This document shows, one piece after another, positions 18,683-27,894 of a stretch of DNA of 64,000 bases. Position numbers and translations under genes: made by a program. The notes below the pieces were generated by a model that saw only the letters and a list, made by a program, of their open reading frames with translations, made no database searches and was not told the DNA's origin. Positions within the stretch are counted from its first letter, which is position 1. Every line of letters starts with the position of its first letter. Source of the stretch: Hyphomicrobium sp. (GTDB lineage: Bacteria; Pseudomonadota; Alphaproteobacteria; Rhizobiales; Hyphomicrobiaceae); assembly GCA_016716675.1 (NCBI GenBank), contig JADJVG010000033.1:186001-250000 (forward strand). Reading direction: 5' to 3'.

Positions 18683-19729
18683 ATGACCATGCAGATCACA
18701 CGTCGCGCCCGCTTGCGCACCGCTGCCTTCACCCTCCTCGCGCTCTCGTCATTTTCCGCCCCCTCGCACGCCGAAGGGACGGTGAATATCTATTCCTATC
18801 GCGAGCCCAAACTGATCGAGCCGCTGCTGCAGGCCTTCACTGCCAAGACCGGCATCAAGGCCAACGTGGTGTTCGCCAACACCGGCCTCATTGAACGCAT
18901 GACGGCCGAAGGCAACAACAGCCCGGCCGACGTGCTGCTGACCAACGAATTCGGTCTGCTGGTTCAGGCCGCCGCTGCCGGGGTCACCGCCCCCACGTCC
19001 AACGAAACGATCAACGCGCGCGTGCCGGCCGAACTGCGCGACCCCCAAGGCCATTGGATCGGACTGACGCGGCGCGCCCGCATCATCTACGCCTCCAAGG
19101 ATCGGGTGGCTCAGAATGACATCACCTATGAAGAACTTGCCGATCCCAAGTGGCGCGGCAAGATCTGCTCGCGCTCCGGCCAGCACACCTACAACGTCTC
19201 GCTCGTCGCTTCGATGATCGCCCACCTCGGCCCTGACAAGGCAGAAACCTGGCTTAACGGCTTCAAGGCCAATCTCGCCCGCAAGCCCGCCGGCGGCGAC
19301 CGCGAACAGGTGCGCGACGTGCAAGCCGGCCTGTGCGACCTCGCCATCGGCAACACCTACTACATGGTCGCCATGCTCAAATCGCCAGAGCAGAAGGTCT
19401 GGGCCGACGCCGTCAAACTGCTGTTCCCCAACGCCAAGGATCGCGGCACGCACGTCAACATCACCGGCATGTCGCTTGCCGCGCATGCGCCCAACGCCGC
19501 CAACGCCAAGTCGCTGATGGAGTTTCTGGTCTCCGACGAGGCGCAGAAGCTCTATGCCGACGCGAACGGAGAGTATCCGGTGGTTGCTGGCGTCAAGGCA
19601 TCCGAAACAGTGGAATCCTGGGGGCCTTTGAAGCCCGATGGGCTGCCGCTCACCAAAATCGGCGAGCTGCGCAAAAAGGCATCGGAACTGATCGACAAGG
19701 TGCGTTTCGACCAGGGACCGAACTCGTAA
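18683..19729 (+). CDS. iron(III) ABC transporter, periplasmic binding protein (FbpA/AfuA type)
   Basis: The 348-residue product starts with a signal peptide (RRARLRTAAFTLLALSSFSA, cleavage after SHA-E near residue 31). The mature part is an FbpA-type class I binding protein: GTVNIYSYREPKLIEPLL, TGIKANVVFANTGLIERM, ADVLLTNEF, then IARK-like and GNTYYMVAMLKS segments with paired tyrosines that in FbpA bind ferric iron. It acts in the periplasm and feeds the permease two genes downstream. ATG 18683 was chosen with GGAG upstream; ATG 18689 is also possible. The 200 bases upstream should hold the promoter, but I could not define an iron box. Confidence 0.85.
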   Translation: MTMQITRRARLRTAAFTLLALSSFSAPSHAEGTVNIYSYREPKLIEPLLQAFTAKTGIKANVVFANTGLIERMTAEGNNSPADVLLTNEFGLLVQAAAAGVTAPTSNETINARVPAELRDPQGHWIGLTRRARIIYASKDRVAQNDITYEELADPKWRGKICSRSGQHTYNVSLVASMIAHLGPDKAETWLNGFKANLARKPAGGDREQVRDVQAGLCDLAIGNTYYMVAMLKSPEQKVWADAVKLLFPNAKDRGTHVNITGMSLAAHAPNAANAKSLMEFLVSDEAQKLYADANGEYPVVAGVKASETVESWGPLKPDGLPLTKIGELRKKASELIDKVRFDQGPNS

Positions 19730-19801
19730 CGCGCGGGGCCGTTAGCCCCCTTCGCGTTCGTGTCCCTCATCTCTTGCACCTTTTATCGAACAGGTCTCGC
19801 C

Positions 19802-20320
19802 ATGCCGTTTCCCACTTCACCGCAAACCAAAGTACCGCAGAAAGCGTCCGTTCTTCCCTTGCCGTCCCGCGCGCCTGAGCGGCTCGTGGGCGTCGGCTTC
19901 CGATGCTGGCTCAAAGGCCTCGCCACCGGCGACATCAGCCATTGGGAAGACGCCTTCAACGCATTCAGCGCCCAGCTCGGGCCTGAACGCGCCAAACACC
20001 TGCTGATCGAGCTATCGCAGTTCGTCCGCGCCATCAGCACCACGGCTGAACGCGAGATCGAAGTCGCGGACAAAGGGTTCTGCGGCTTCTGCCGAGACGA
20101 ATGCCTGGCGATCTCGATCGTTGCGGCGTGCCAGCACGGCGCCCATCCGGCGCTGCAATCGTCAGCCACCGCGCTGCTCGGGTCCGACGACATCGGCGAC
20201 ACGATTTTGGGTGCGCAGACTTTTGCCTCAGGCCTCAAGGCGGCCAATCTCTTGTTAGCGCTGGAGTCGGTTTGCCCGGCAACATGCGCCCTCAAGGCTC
20301 AGCGACGGCGGCCGATGTAA
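19802..20320 (+). CDS. Cys-rich hypothetical protein in iron uptake operon
   Basis: The 172-residue protein has no signal peptide or membrane segment. Its recognisable features are GFRCWLKGLATGDISHWEDA in the first third and a cysteine motif ADKGFCGFCRDECLAI near residue 99, followed by AACQHGAHPAL. I do not know a characterised member. The Cys/His cluster could bind iron or an iron-sulfur cluster, which would fit its place between the iron-binding protein and the permease gene, but that is inference. Gaps to the neighbours are 72 and 41 bases, so it is probably in the same transcript. Confidence 0.7.
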   Translation: MPFPTSPQTKVPQKASVLPLPSRAPERLVGVGFRCWLKGLATGDISHWEDAFNAFSAQLGPERAKHLLIELSQFVRAISTTAEREIEVADKGFCGFCRDECLAISIVAACQHGAHPALQSSATALLGSDDIGDTILGAQTFASGLKAANLLLALESVCPATCALKAQRRRPM

Positions 20321-20361
20321 CAAAGGCATTTGTGGTCCAACACAGAGTGAAGCAGTCTGGA

Positions 20362-22068
20362 ATGCCAGCATCGGCCTCGCGAGATCTGCCGCACAGCCGC
20401 TGGATGACGGCCGAAAGGCTGCTCGGACGCGACAAGGCGTGGTCGATGGGCGCCATTGCGTTGGCCACGCTGCTGTCGCTCCCGATCCTTGCCGTCGTGG
20501 TTCTGGGGTTCACCGCCTCTGAGGATATCTGGGCGCATCTCACCTCGACCGTGCTGCCGGCTTCGACTGCCAACACGCTCCTGCTGCTCGCTGGAACGGG
20601 ATTTCTCACGGCTACGATCGGCACGGTGTCAGCCTGGCTCGTCACCATGTACCGTTTCCCCGGCCGCGAGATTGCCGACCGGTTGCTGGTCTTGCCGCTC
20701 GCCATGCCGGCCTACATCGTTGCCTATGCCTATGTGGAGCTGCTCGACTACGCCGGGCCGGTGCAAACGGCGATCCGGCAGATATTCGGCTTCACGGCGC
20801 CGGGCGACTATGCCTTTCCTCAGGTTCGCTCGCTCTATGGCGCTGTTGGGATTTTCTCTGCCGTGCTCTACCCCTATGTCTACCTGTCGGCCCGGGCGAG
20901 CTTTTTGCAGCAATCGGTTTGCGTGCTCGAAGTGGCAAGAACTCTTGGACGGACGGCGGCCGGCACCTTCTGGTCGGTTGCACTGCCCATGGCGCGCCCG
21001 GCCCTTGCTGCGGGCATTGCGCTCGTCCTGATGGAATGCCTGAACGACCTGGGCGCGGTGCAGTACCTGGGAGTGGAAACGCTTTCGGCAAGCGTCTACG
21101 CCACCTGGCTGCAGCGCGGCAATCTCCCCGGAGCGGCACAACTCGCAACCGTGATGCTGCTGATGATTTTTGCCTTGCTGCTTGCCGAGCGATTGGCGCG
21201 CGGCGATGGCGGGGTGCACAATACCACCGGGCGCTACCGGCCCATCCCGTTCGAGGTGTTGAGCGGCTGGCGCGCGGCGCTGGCGTTCGTGCTCGTGCTG
21301 ATGCCGTTCGTCGCCGGCTTCCTGATCCCGTTCCTGCTGCTGTTCAAAACCGCCGTGACGCATCTGTCGGACGGTCTCTCCGCCGATTTCTTCAAGGCAG
21401 CGTGGAACAGCCTGATGCTGGCTGGTCTGGCCAGCGCCGCAGCCGTGGCATTCGCGCTTTTCTTCGGCTATGCGCTGCGCATGGGTCAGGGCACGTTGAC
21501 GGCCGCGGCGGCACGTATGGCATCACTTGGTTACGCTTTGCCCGGTACCGTGCTTGCTGTCGGCATCCTGGGGCCTCTCGCAGCCACCGATAATGCCATC
21601 GATGCCTGGATGCGCACGACATTGGGCGTGTCAACAGGACTCATTTTGTCGGGAACGCTGTTTGCGGTGACGCTGGCTCTCGTCATCCGCTTTCTCGCCG
21701 TGGCGCTTGGCGCCGTCGAAGCCGGATTGGAGCGGATTTCGCCCAATCTCGATGCCGCTGCGCGTACTCTTGGCGCAGGATCGTGGAAACTGTTGATCCG
21801 CGTCCACCTTCCGATGCTGGCGCCGGCCGCGGGCACGGCAGCGCTGCTGGTGTTTGTCGATGCGATGAAGGAATTGCCGGCGACGCTGCTGCTGCGTCCC
21901 TTCAACTTCGAGACACTTGCGACCCACATTTATGGATTGACGGCTGCCGAACAGTTCGAAGCGGCCACCGTCGGCGCCGTCACCATCGTCCTGATCGGGC
22001 TGCTGCCTGTCCTGTTCCTGCACCAGACGATTGCCAAGGGCAGGACCGGAAGCGGCAGCCCGGGCTAA
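20362..22068 (+). CDS. iron(III) ABC transporter permease (FbpB type, duplicated)
   Basis: A 568-residue membrane protein with about 12 hydrophobic helices in two homologous halves. Each half ends in a coupling-loop pattern: EVARTLGRTAAGTFWSVALP in the first and DAAARTLGAGSWKLLIRVHLP in the second. These are the EAA loops that contact the ATPase. Two fused permease units are typical of FbpB for ferric iron. The partner ATPase (FbpC) is not encoded next to it in this window, so it must come from elsewhere. The ORF is open further upstream, but that part overlaps the previous gene and has no permease features; ATG 20362 is chosen for this reason. Confidence 0.85.
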   Translation: MPASASRDLPHSRWMTAERLLGRDKAWSMGAIALATLLSLPILAVVVLGFTASEDIWAHLTSTVLPASTANTLLLLAGTGFLTATIGTVSAWLVTMYRFPGREIADRLLVLPLAMPAYIVAYAYVELLDYAGPVQTAIRQIFGFTAPGDYAFPQVRSLYGAVGIFSAVLYPYVYLSARASFLQQSVCVLEVARTLGRTAAGTFWSVALPMARPALAAGIALVLMECLNDLGAVQYLGVETLSASVYATWLQRGNLPGAAQLATVMLLMIFALLLAERLARGDGGVHNTTGRYRPIPFEVLSGWRAALAFVLVLMPFVAGFLIPFLLLFKTAVTHLSDGLSADFFKAAWNSLMLAGLASAAAVAFALFFGYALRMGQGTLTAAAARMASLGYALPGTVLAVGILGPLAATDNAIDAWMRTTLGVSTGLILSGTLFAVTLALVIRFLAVALGAVEAGLERISPNLDAAARTLGAGSWKLLIRVHLPMLAPAAGTAALLVFVDAMKELPATLLLRPFNFETLATHIYGLTAAEQFEAATVGAVTIVLIGLLPVLFLHQTIAKGRTGSGSPG

Positions 22069-22140
22069 GGGCCTGAGGCACGCCGCTCCGTTTAGGTGCA
22101 CAGCTCCGCGTCGACAGTCGGGCCGCCGGACTATTCAGGT

Positions 22141-22848
22141 CTACCAGCTGCGGCGTTCACCGTTGTCGATGTGGAACAGGCCGCCACCGTAGTGCTTGAG
22201 GCCACCGACGCTGCCGCTGCTCTTCAGGAACGCATAGACGCCGCGGACATTGCCGTGGACTCGGAAGTCGACGGCATCTCCTGTTAGGTGCTTGGACTTC
22301 GGCGCGCCGCCGACGGCGCGGTTATGACCCTTGTTGCGGCAGGTCGAGTTGACAGTCACCGGACCATAATTATTGGCGACCTGATAGATCACCGACTTGA
22401 GACCGCCATCAAGGCAACCGCCGGAAGCAACCCAGCGCACGCCGCCGCCCGACAGGCTCTTCTTCGCTGGTTCCTGGGGAGCGTAGCTGTTGCCGAGGGC
22501 GGCGACCTTCACGCCCTTATGCTTCTTCTTCACCGTCTCGGTCTTTTCGGCGTAGCCGCCGAGCTTCTTGGACGGCTTGGCAGCGTAGACCTTGCCCGCC
22601 TTCTTGGCCGGCTTGCTGGCATACGACTTGGAGGCCTTCTTTGCCGGTTTGGTGGTGCCGTAGATCTTAGCGTTCGATTCTGCGTTCTTGATCGCGTCCG
22701 GCCGCTCCCAGAACGGCAGGTCGTCGGCACGCGCCGACGGAGCTGAAATGTTCAAAGCAATTGTGGCCGCGACGGCTGCTATTAATCCCGTGCAGACGCG
22801 TACGAAGCGCGAAACGGCTCCCGGCTTTCCATTAACGATCGTCGTCAT
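22141..22848 (-). CDS. M15-like (D-Ala-D-Ala carboxypeptidase-type) secreted peptidase
   Basis: The 235-residue protein has a signal peptide (SRFVRVCTGLIAAVAATIAL, cleavage near ARA-DD), then a Lys/Ala-rich low-complexity linker of about 75 residues with repeats of the type KPAKKAxKxYA. The C-terminal 100 residues carry the peptidase M15A pattern: VNSTCRNKGHNRAVGGAPKS, then KHLTGDAVDFRVHG and GLFHIDNG, giving the His/Asp/His zinc ligands. It should act on peptidoglycan peptides in the periplasm. ATG 22848 has a GGAG box and starts the signal peptide; the longer ORF upstream looks non-coding. Confidence 0.8.
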   Translation of the reverse strand: MTTIVNGKPGAVSRFVRVCTGLIAAVAATIALNISAPSARADDLPFWERPDAIKNAESNAKIYGTTKPAKKASKSYASKPAKKAGKVYAAKPSKKLGGYAEKTETVKKKHKGVKVAALGNSYAPQEPAKKSLSGGGVRWVASGGCLDGGLKSVIYQVANNYGPVTVNSTCRNKGHNRAVGGAPKSKHLTGDAVDFRVHGNVRGVYAFLKSSGSVGGLKHYGGGLFHIDNGERRSW

Positions 22849-23220
22849 AGTGTGCTCCCTTCGTGCCCTGCGCTCCGGTTCCGCTGCATGCGGAACGCCC
22901 CCAGCGCTCTTGCGTGACCTGTACAATCCAAACAACGGCCCGCTACACGGAAGCAATTCTGAAGACGACCCCTAATCTCAAAAAATGGTTAACGCTCAAG
23001 ACTTCAGAAGAAATTCAATATTTCCTGAACATAAGAAATATAACAGGTTGCTTGAATTCTATTGCTTTGCCCCTAACCTCGAAGAATTTTGAGGATGTCC
23101 ACAAGTTATCCACAAATTAAACAATATAAACGTGCGACGGCCGGACGCGGTTTCTATTTGCATTGGCGGGAAGCTTCCATAGTAGTGGCCAAGCATTCGC
23201 GCGGCAAACGGCGGGCTCAC
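22849..23220. other. AT-rich intergenic stretch with one DnaA box
   Basis: This 372-base region lies between the M15 gene start and the glpD end. Its middle (about 22970-23130) is much richer in A+T than the surroundings. It holds one perfect DnaA box TTATCCACA at 23106-23114 and the related sequence TGTCCACAAG just before it. I see no gene. A single box is not enough to call an origin. Confidence 0.4.
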
Positions 23221-24726
23221 TCAACCGCCGTTAATCACGCCGGCCACGCGCTCGGCCAGCGCCATGCGCTCGTTAGTCGGCACATGCAGGCCGGTTTTGG
23301 TCCGCCGCCAGAGCACGTCGGCGGGCTCTCTCGCCCACTCCTCGTCTCGCAGAAAGCGCACCTCGCGCGCGCTCAATCCGCCACCCAGGTGCGGGCCCAG
23401 ATCATCGACCACGCGCGCGTCTTGCAGCAGGTTATTGACCCGCGTGCCGTAGCGCCGGGCAAGCCGAAGCAAGGCCTGCCGATCGAACCGCGGACGGCGG
23501 GCGCAAAGATCAGTAAACCAAGTATCGAATCCGGCCGGGCCGAGATCGCCGCCGGGCAGTGGTGCCGTTTCGGTCCAAGGCGGCCTGCAAGGCGGCAGGT
23601 GCGGAGCCAGTTCAGTGAGCGCGGCTTCAGCAAGCCGCCGGTACGTTGTCACCTTGCCGCCGATGACGTGGAGGATTGGCGCGCCGCTTCCCGTATCGAG
23701 TTCAAAGCGATAGTCGCGGCTGACGGCGGATACGCTTTCCGTGCCGTCGTCGTCGAGCGGCCGCACGCCAGCAAAAGTCCAAACAACGTCCGATTTCTGC
23801 GGCGGCCGACGGAAGAAACGGCGCGCAACAGCGAGCAAATAGTTAATTTCATCATCCGATGCGGTGGCGTTGCGTGGGTCGCCCGTGGTGGCGACATCGG
23901 TGGTGCCGATGAGCGTGAATTGGGTCTCGAACGGCAGCGCGAATACCACCCGGCCGTCGTCATTCTGAAAGATATAGGCGTCCTGGTGCTCCTCCAATCG
24001 GGGCACGACGATGTGGCTGCCTTTGACGAGCCTGAGCTTGGGCGGGGGCACATTTCGGGTTGCGGCGGCAAGGCCCGCGACCGCCGAAACCCAGGGGCCT
24101 GCGGCATTCACCACCGCACGCGACGATAGAGGCCGCGCCGAAGCTCCCCGACCAAGCGTCAAAGCCCAGCGCCCGTCCTTGGCAGCCAGGCCGGTGACGG
24201 GCGTACGAGTCAGGATCTCGGCGCCGCCCATCTTGGCCGCAAGCGCGTTGGCGACGACGAGGCGCGCATCATCGACCCAACAATCGTAGTAGCTGAAGCC
24301 ATGCCGATACTCGGCTCTTAGTGCTGCACCTGCCGGATCGCGGGTGAGATCAACGGCGCGCGAAGCACCAAGCTGCCGCCGACGAGCGAGATGGTCATAG
24401 AGAAACAGCCCGGCCCGCAGCAGTATCCGCGGCCGCATGCCTTCGACGTGCGGCAGCACGAAGCGCAGTGGCCAAATGAGATGCGGAGCCTTGGCAAGCA
24501 GCGTCTCACGCTCGGACAACGCCTCGCGCACCAGCCGGAACTCATACTGCTCCAGATAGCGCAGCCCGCCGTGGATCAGCTTTGAACTGGCCGACGAGGT
24601 GGCCGAGGCGAGATCGTCCGCTTCGGCAAGAAGCACCGACAGCCCGCGCCCCGCCGCGTCTGCGGCGATCCCGGTGCCGTTGATGCCGCCGCCGATAACA
24701 ACGAGGTCGTAAAGTTTCTCCGCCAT
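23221..24726 (-). CDS. glpD: glycerol-3-phosphate dehydrogenase, FAD dependent
   Basis: The 501-residue protein starts with an FAD-binding Rossmann motif (YDLVVIGGGINGTGIAADAA), followed by SATSSASSKLIHGGLRYLE and LLLAEADDLAS-type elements of the GlpD family. Later come FSYYDCWVDDARLVV, VNAAGPWV, TLIGTTDV, FAGVRPL and IGGKVTTYRRLAE, and a C-terminal helical domain that ends in TNERMALAERVAGV. It oxidises sn-glycerol 3-phosphate to dihydroxyacetone phosphate at the inner membrane and passes electrons to quinone. ATG 24726 is chosen because the FAD motif follows directly. No glp regulator or transporter lies beside it. Confidence 0.92.
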   Translation of the reverse strand: MAEKLYDLVVIGGGINGTGIAADAAGRGLSVLLAEADDLASATSSASSKLIHGGLRYLEQYEFRLVREALSERETLLAKAPHLIWPLRFVLPHVEGMRPRILLRAGLFLYDHLARRRQLGASRAVDLTRDPAGAALRAEYRHGFSYYDCWVDDARLVVANALAAKMGGAEILTRTPVTGLAAKDGRWALTLGRGASARPLSSRAVVNAAGPWVSAVAGLAAATRNVPPPKLRLVKGSHIVVPRLEEHQDAYIFQNDDGRVVFALPFETQFTLIGTTDVATTGDPRNATASDDEINYLLAVARRFFRRPPQKSDVVWTFAGVRPLDDDGTESVSAVSRDYRFELDTGSGAPILHVIGGKVTTYRRLAEAALTELAPHLPPCRPPWTETAPLPGGDLGPAGFDTWFTDLCARRPRFDRQALLRLARRYGTRVNNLLQDARVVDDLGPHLGGGLSAREVRFLRDEEWAREPADVLWRRTKTGLHVPTNERMALAERVAGVINGG

Positions 24727-24827
24727 GCCGGGACCGGATGCCGTGCCTGCTGCTGCGCCTGCGGCCACTCTAAGGTGACTCGCTCCGCTTGCGTCAGTCT
24801 TTCGCGTTTGGGGACAAGGTCTGCCGT

Positions 24828-26755
24828 TCAGCCCGGCGATTGCCCGGCTTTATCGCGTTTCGAGCCGATAAGACTCGTAGCGATGCCGGCGAGAAGGCCG
24901 GCGGGCAATCCCAGCAGGGCCGCCGCGCCCGGCCGCAAACCCCACCAGTTGGCGATGGTACCCGCATGCCGGGTGAGTTGAGCCTCAGCGGCGTCGCGCG
25001 CACCGGCCTCGGCCGCTGCGGAAACGGCCGCCTTGAGGTCTGCGAACTTGCGGACTGCCGAGGCACTGGCCGTTGACAGATTTCCCGTCCAGTCGAAAAA
25101 CGCCACCGGAAACAGCCGGACGCCGGCGATATAGATCGCCGCGACGGCGAAGCCAGCGATCATCGCCGCCGCCGCGCCGGCCGCCGTCATCCGCCGCCAG
25201 AACAGGCCGAGGATGACCGCCGGAAACAGACCGGCGGCGATCAGGGCCAGACCTTCGGAGATCAGCGCTGACAATTCCAGGCCGCTGAAGCTTGCGACGA
25301 TGAGCCCGCCGAGCAGGAGCGACAGCGCCAGGATGGCGGAACGCAGCTCCAGCCCTTCCGGATCGGTTGAACCGGCGCGTCGCGCTTCCGCATCGGCTCT
25401 GAGCAACCCGGCGACAAGACCGTGGGCGACGATGGCGCCGGCGACAATTACACTCAACGCCAGCAGCACGCCGGTCCACGAGGCCATGCCGCTCGTGGCC
25501 GCCGCGGTGAAGAGATACGCGTCGTTGGAAAACGTGACGTCCTGCAGGCGCAGAAAGCCGCGCGTGCCGGAAACCTTGGCGCAGGCCGCCGCGAGGTCGG
25601 CAACGGTTGCTGCATGCGTTCCACACACTTCAGCCCAGCCAAGGCGGCTCACTTCGACGACACTTGACGGCAGCGCCGCCGTTTCCATTCCATTGGCAAA
25701 GAGCTTGGCGACCGACACGCGGGCGAAGGTCGCAAAGGCAGGCACACCGGTCAAAAACAACCCGGCAAATAGTGTCGCCCAGGCCGCACGCCTGGTGGCC
25801 CCACCCGGCGAGACCACGCCCATGGACAGGTGGCGGCCGATGAGCTGGGGAAGCACGGCGCCGCCAAGCGCCAGGCCCAACAGCAGGCCAGCAAAATTGA
25901 GCATCGACTGCTGCAGGAATGGAGACGTCATCGGCTTTAGGGATTTGACGTCGGCGAGCTTCTTGATGATCAAATTCTGCTCGTCCGCCGCCAGGTCACC
26001 AGGGCCTGCCCGTAGACGGCGTGCGGCAGCGGCAGATAGCCAAGCTCGAACGCGAACGCCGCCAACACGATTGCGGTTGCGGCAAAAACGAAAACGAAAC
26101 CCAGCGCTGCAAGACCGCGGATGCGAAGGAAAACACCCGACAACCATACGCCGGCCAGCGCGACGGTCGCGATGGCGACGCCCGTGACGTAATCGGTGCC
26201 GGCCAGACTCTGAACAGCAAATGCGACCGCGCGTAGATCGGCGGCCAGTAAGAGCACGGTGGCGATAACCGTGATTGCGAGCGCAATCCGGCGGGGCGTG
26301 GCGCCACCGAACCTGGCGGCGAAAAACCCGGCGCTCGAGCGGACGGGATAAAGCGAAAATCGCGGTGCGATGAAGATCGTGGCCACGGCGAGCCCCGCAG
26401 TAAGCCCGAGCGGAAACGCCAGGCCATCGAAGCCCAATGCAGCCGTGATCCCGATGAAGCCTAGGATGCCGGCTGCACCGACCGTCTCTCCCGCCATGGC
26501 GAGCGCAGGACGCAGGCCCTCGCCCGGCGCGTCGCCTCCTGCCCGGCGGGCAAAGACGAGCGCAAGCACGATGAGGCCGAGAAGTGAGCCCTGGGCGGCG
26601 AACCAGAACCCGAGCGGAAAGCCTGCAACCTTGACCGCATTCAAGGTGAGCGCGACGAGCGGTAGAACCAAGGCCAGCAGCAGGGCGGCCATGATGCTGG
26701 CAATCATCAGGCGCCGGCTGGGACGGCTTGCACCGTGCACTTCGTCGTCCGCCAT
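24828..26755 (-). CDS. sodium:solute symporter with fused DUF4212-like N-terminus, one frameshift
   Basis: Two overlapping frames, joined near 26000, give about 640 residues. Residues about 20-80 (LNAVKVAGFPLGFWFAAQGS, then a second helix) match the small subunit DUF4212 of the two-subunit sodium:solute symporters. The rest has about 13 hydrophobic helices of the SSS family, with SAGFFAARFGGATPRRIAL, LPQLIGRHLS, FTAAATSGMASWTGVLLALS and GLFPAVILGLFWRRM. It would import a small organic acid or similar with sodium. The one-base shift near 26000 may be a sequence error. In other genomes the small and large parts are separate genes. Confidence 0.75.
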
Positions 26756-26911
26756 CGCCTCTGCCCCCACAGCGCCGCCCGGGCGGCTTTGTGACGCGAG
26801 AACTGGGTCCGATCAAGGCCGGGTATTTGCGGCGCGACCGTTTCCTTCACCGCAGCATCACCGGGCATACGGAGAGCACGCCTCCAGCGAATCTGTGAGG
26901 TGAACCGCAAA

Positions 26912-26945
26912 TGAGAAAGGGGTGCCGCGTTTGCCGCGGCACCCC
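26912..26945 (-). terminator. strong terminator after PCu(A)C gene
   Basis: Perfect 11-bp stem GGGGTGCCGCG (26919-26929) / CGCGGCACCCC (26935-26945) with a 5-base loop. On the minus strand it is followed by TTTCTC. It lies about 155 bases after the copper chaperone stop; the remaining bases from 26756 to 27100 show no gene. Confidence 0.75.
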
Positions 26946-27100
26946 GATCTTTACGTCCCTAGACTTGGACCTTTATTCGTTTTCTGTGGCTCTCGCCCCG
27001 GTCCCGGGTGCGAAGCGGGGGCACCATGCCCTAAGCCAATCGGTGCGTCAAGTAAGCGCATCGTTTTTAATGATGTTTGCAGCGTCGGGTCAGAACAGCA

Positions 27101-27625
27101 TCAGTGCTGACTATGATCCATTCCGGATTTTGCAGCATCGTCGGCCGTCGGCTGCTTGTCCATGCCGTGCGGGCCGTTGGCGCCTGCCGGTTCGACCGTG
27201 GCATCGATGTCGATCGGACCCGCCTTTTCAAACGTCAGCGTGAGCTTGACAAGGTCGCCCTCTTTCAGCGGCTGCTTCAGTTCGATCAGCATCAGATGAT
27301 CGCCCATCGGCTTCAAAATGTGCGAGGTCGCGGGCTTCAACTCGATGGCGTCGATTTTCCGCATCTTCATGACGTTGCCGTCCATGATGTGGGTATGGAT
27401 CTCGGGCCGGCCGGCCACAGCCGTTGCAACGCCAATCAGCTTGTCCGCTGTTTTTTCGTCGGTTTTGATTTCCATGAATGCGGCCCCAACGGTCGCGCCT
27501 GCAGGCGTCGCCCGGATCCACGCATGTGACAGCGTCACACCGTTTTTGGTCGCTTCGTGGGCGGTTGACGCCGTGGCCATCGTCATCAGAGCCAGAACGG
27601 CAATTGCAAGACTTGAGTTGCGCAT
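27101..27625 (-). CDS. PCu(A)C-type periplasmic copper chaperone
   Basis: The 174-residue product has a signal peptide of about 22 residues (LAIAVLALMTMATASTAHEA) and the DUF461/PCu(A)C domain. Copper ligands fit the family pattern H(M)x10Mx21HxM: THIMDGNVMKM near 98-108 and KPMGDHLMLI near 125-135. It would carry Cu(I) in the periplasm, for example to cytochrome oxidase. A His/Met-containing tail (HGMDKQP, GMDHSQH) adds possible copper sites. It is a single gene, ending before a strong terminator. Confidence 0.88.
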   Translation of the reverse strand: MRNSSLAIAVLALMTMATASTAHEATKNGVTLSHAWIRATPAGATVGAAFMEIKTDEKTADKLIGVATAVAGRPEIHTHIMDGNVMKMRKIDAIELKPATSHILKPMGDHLMLIELKQPLKEGDLVKLTLTFEKAGPIDIDATVEPAGANGPHGMDKQPTADDAAKSGMDHSQH

Positions 27626-27894
27626 ACGTCCCTCATCATGTTGCGGAAACTATGGCCGACGGGCCATGCTCCAAAAGGCAGCCGATCCGGGCGATATAGC
27701 CCCCCTGACGGGCAACGCCCAGGGGTGGCAATGCCGCGCCGGCTTCGATTGGTAGCGGTATGGCTAAGCTCCGTGGCCGTGGTGGGGCGCGCAGGCGGCC
27801 GACCGTCTGGTCTTAACCGTTCCCTGGCCTCAAACGTGCTATGAAAAGGGCGGCAAAGACGGCCGGTCGTTTCAGTTGAGGAACGTGCGTAGAC

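Noticed and set aside
22960..23130. Chromosomal replication origin
   Set aside because: Only one perfect DnaA box, and none of the usual neighbours of an alphaproteobacterial origin.
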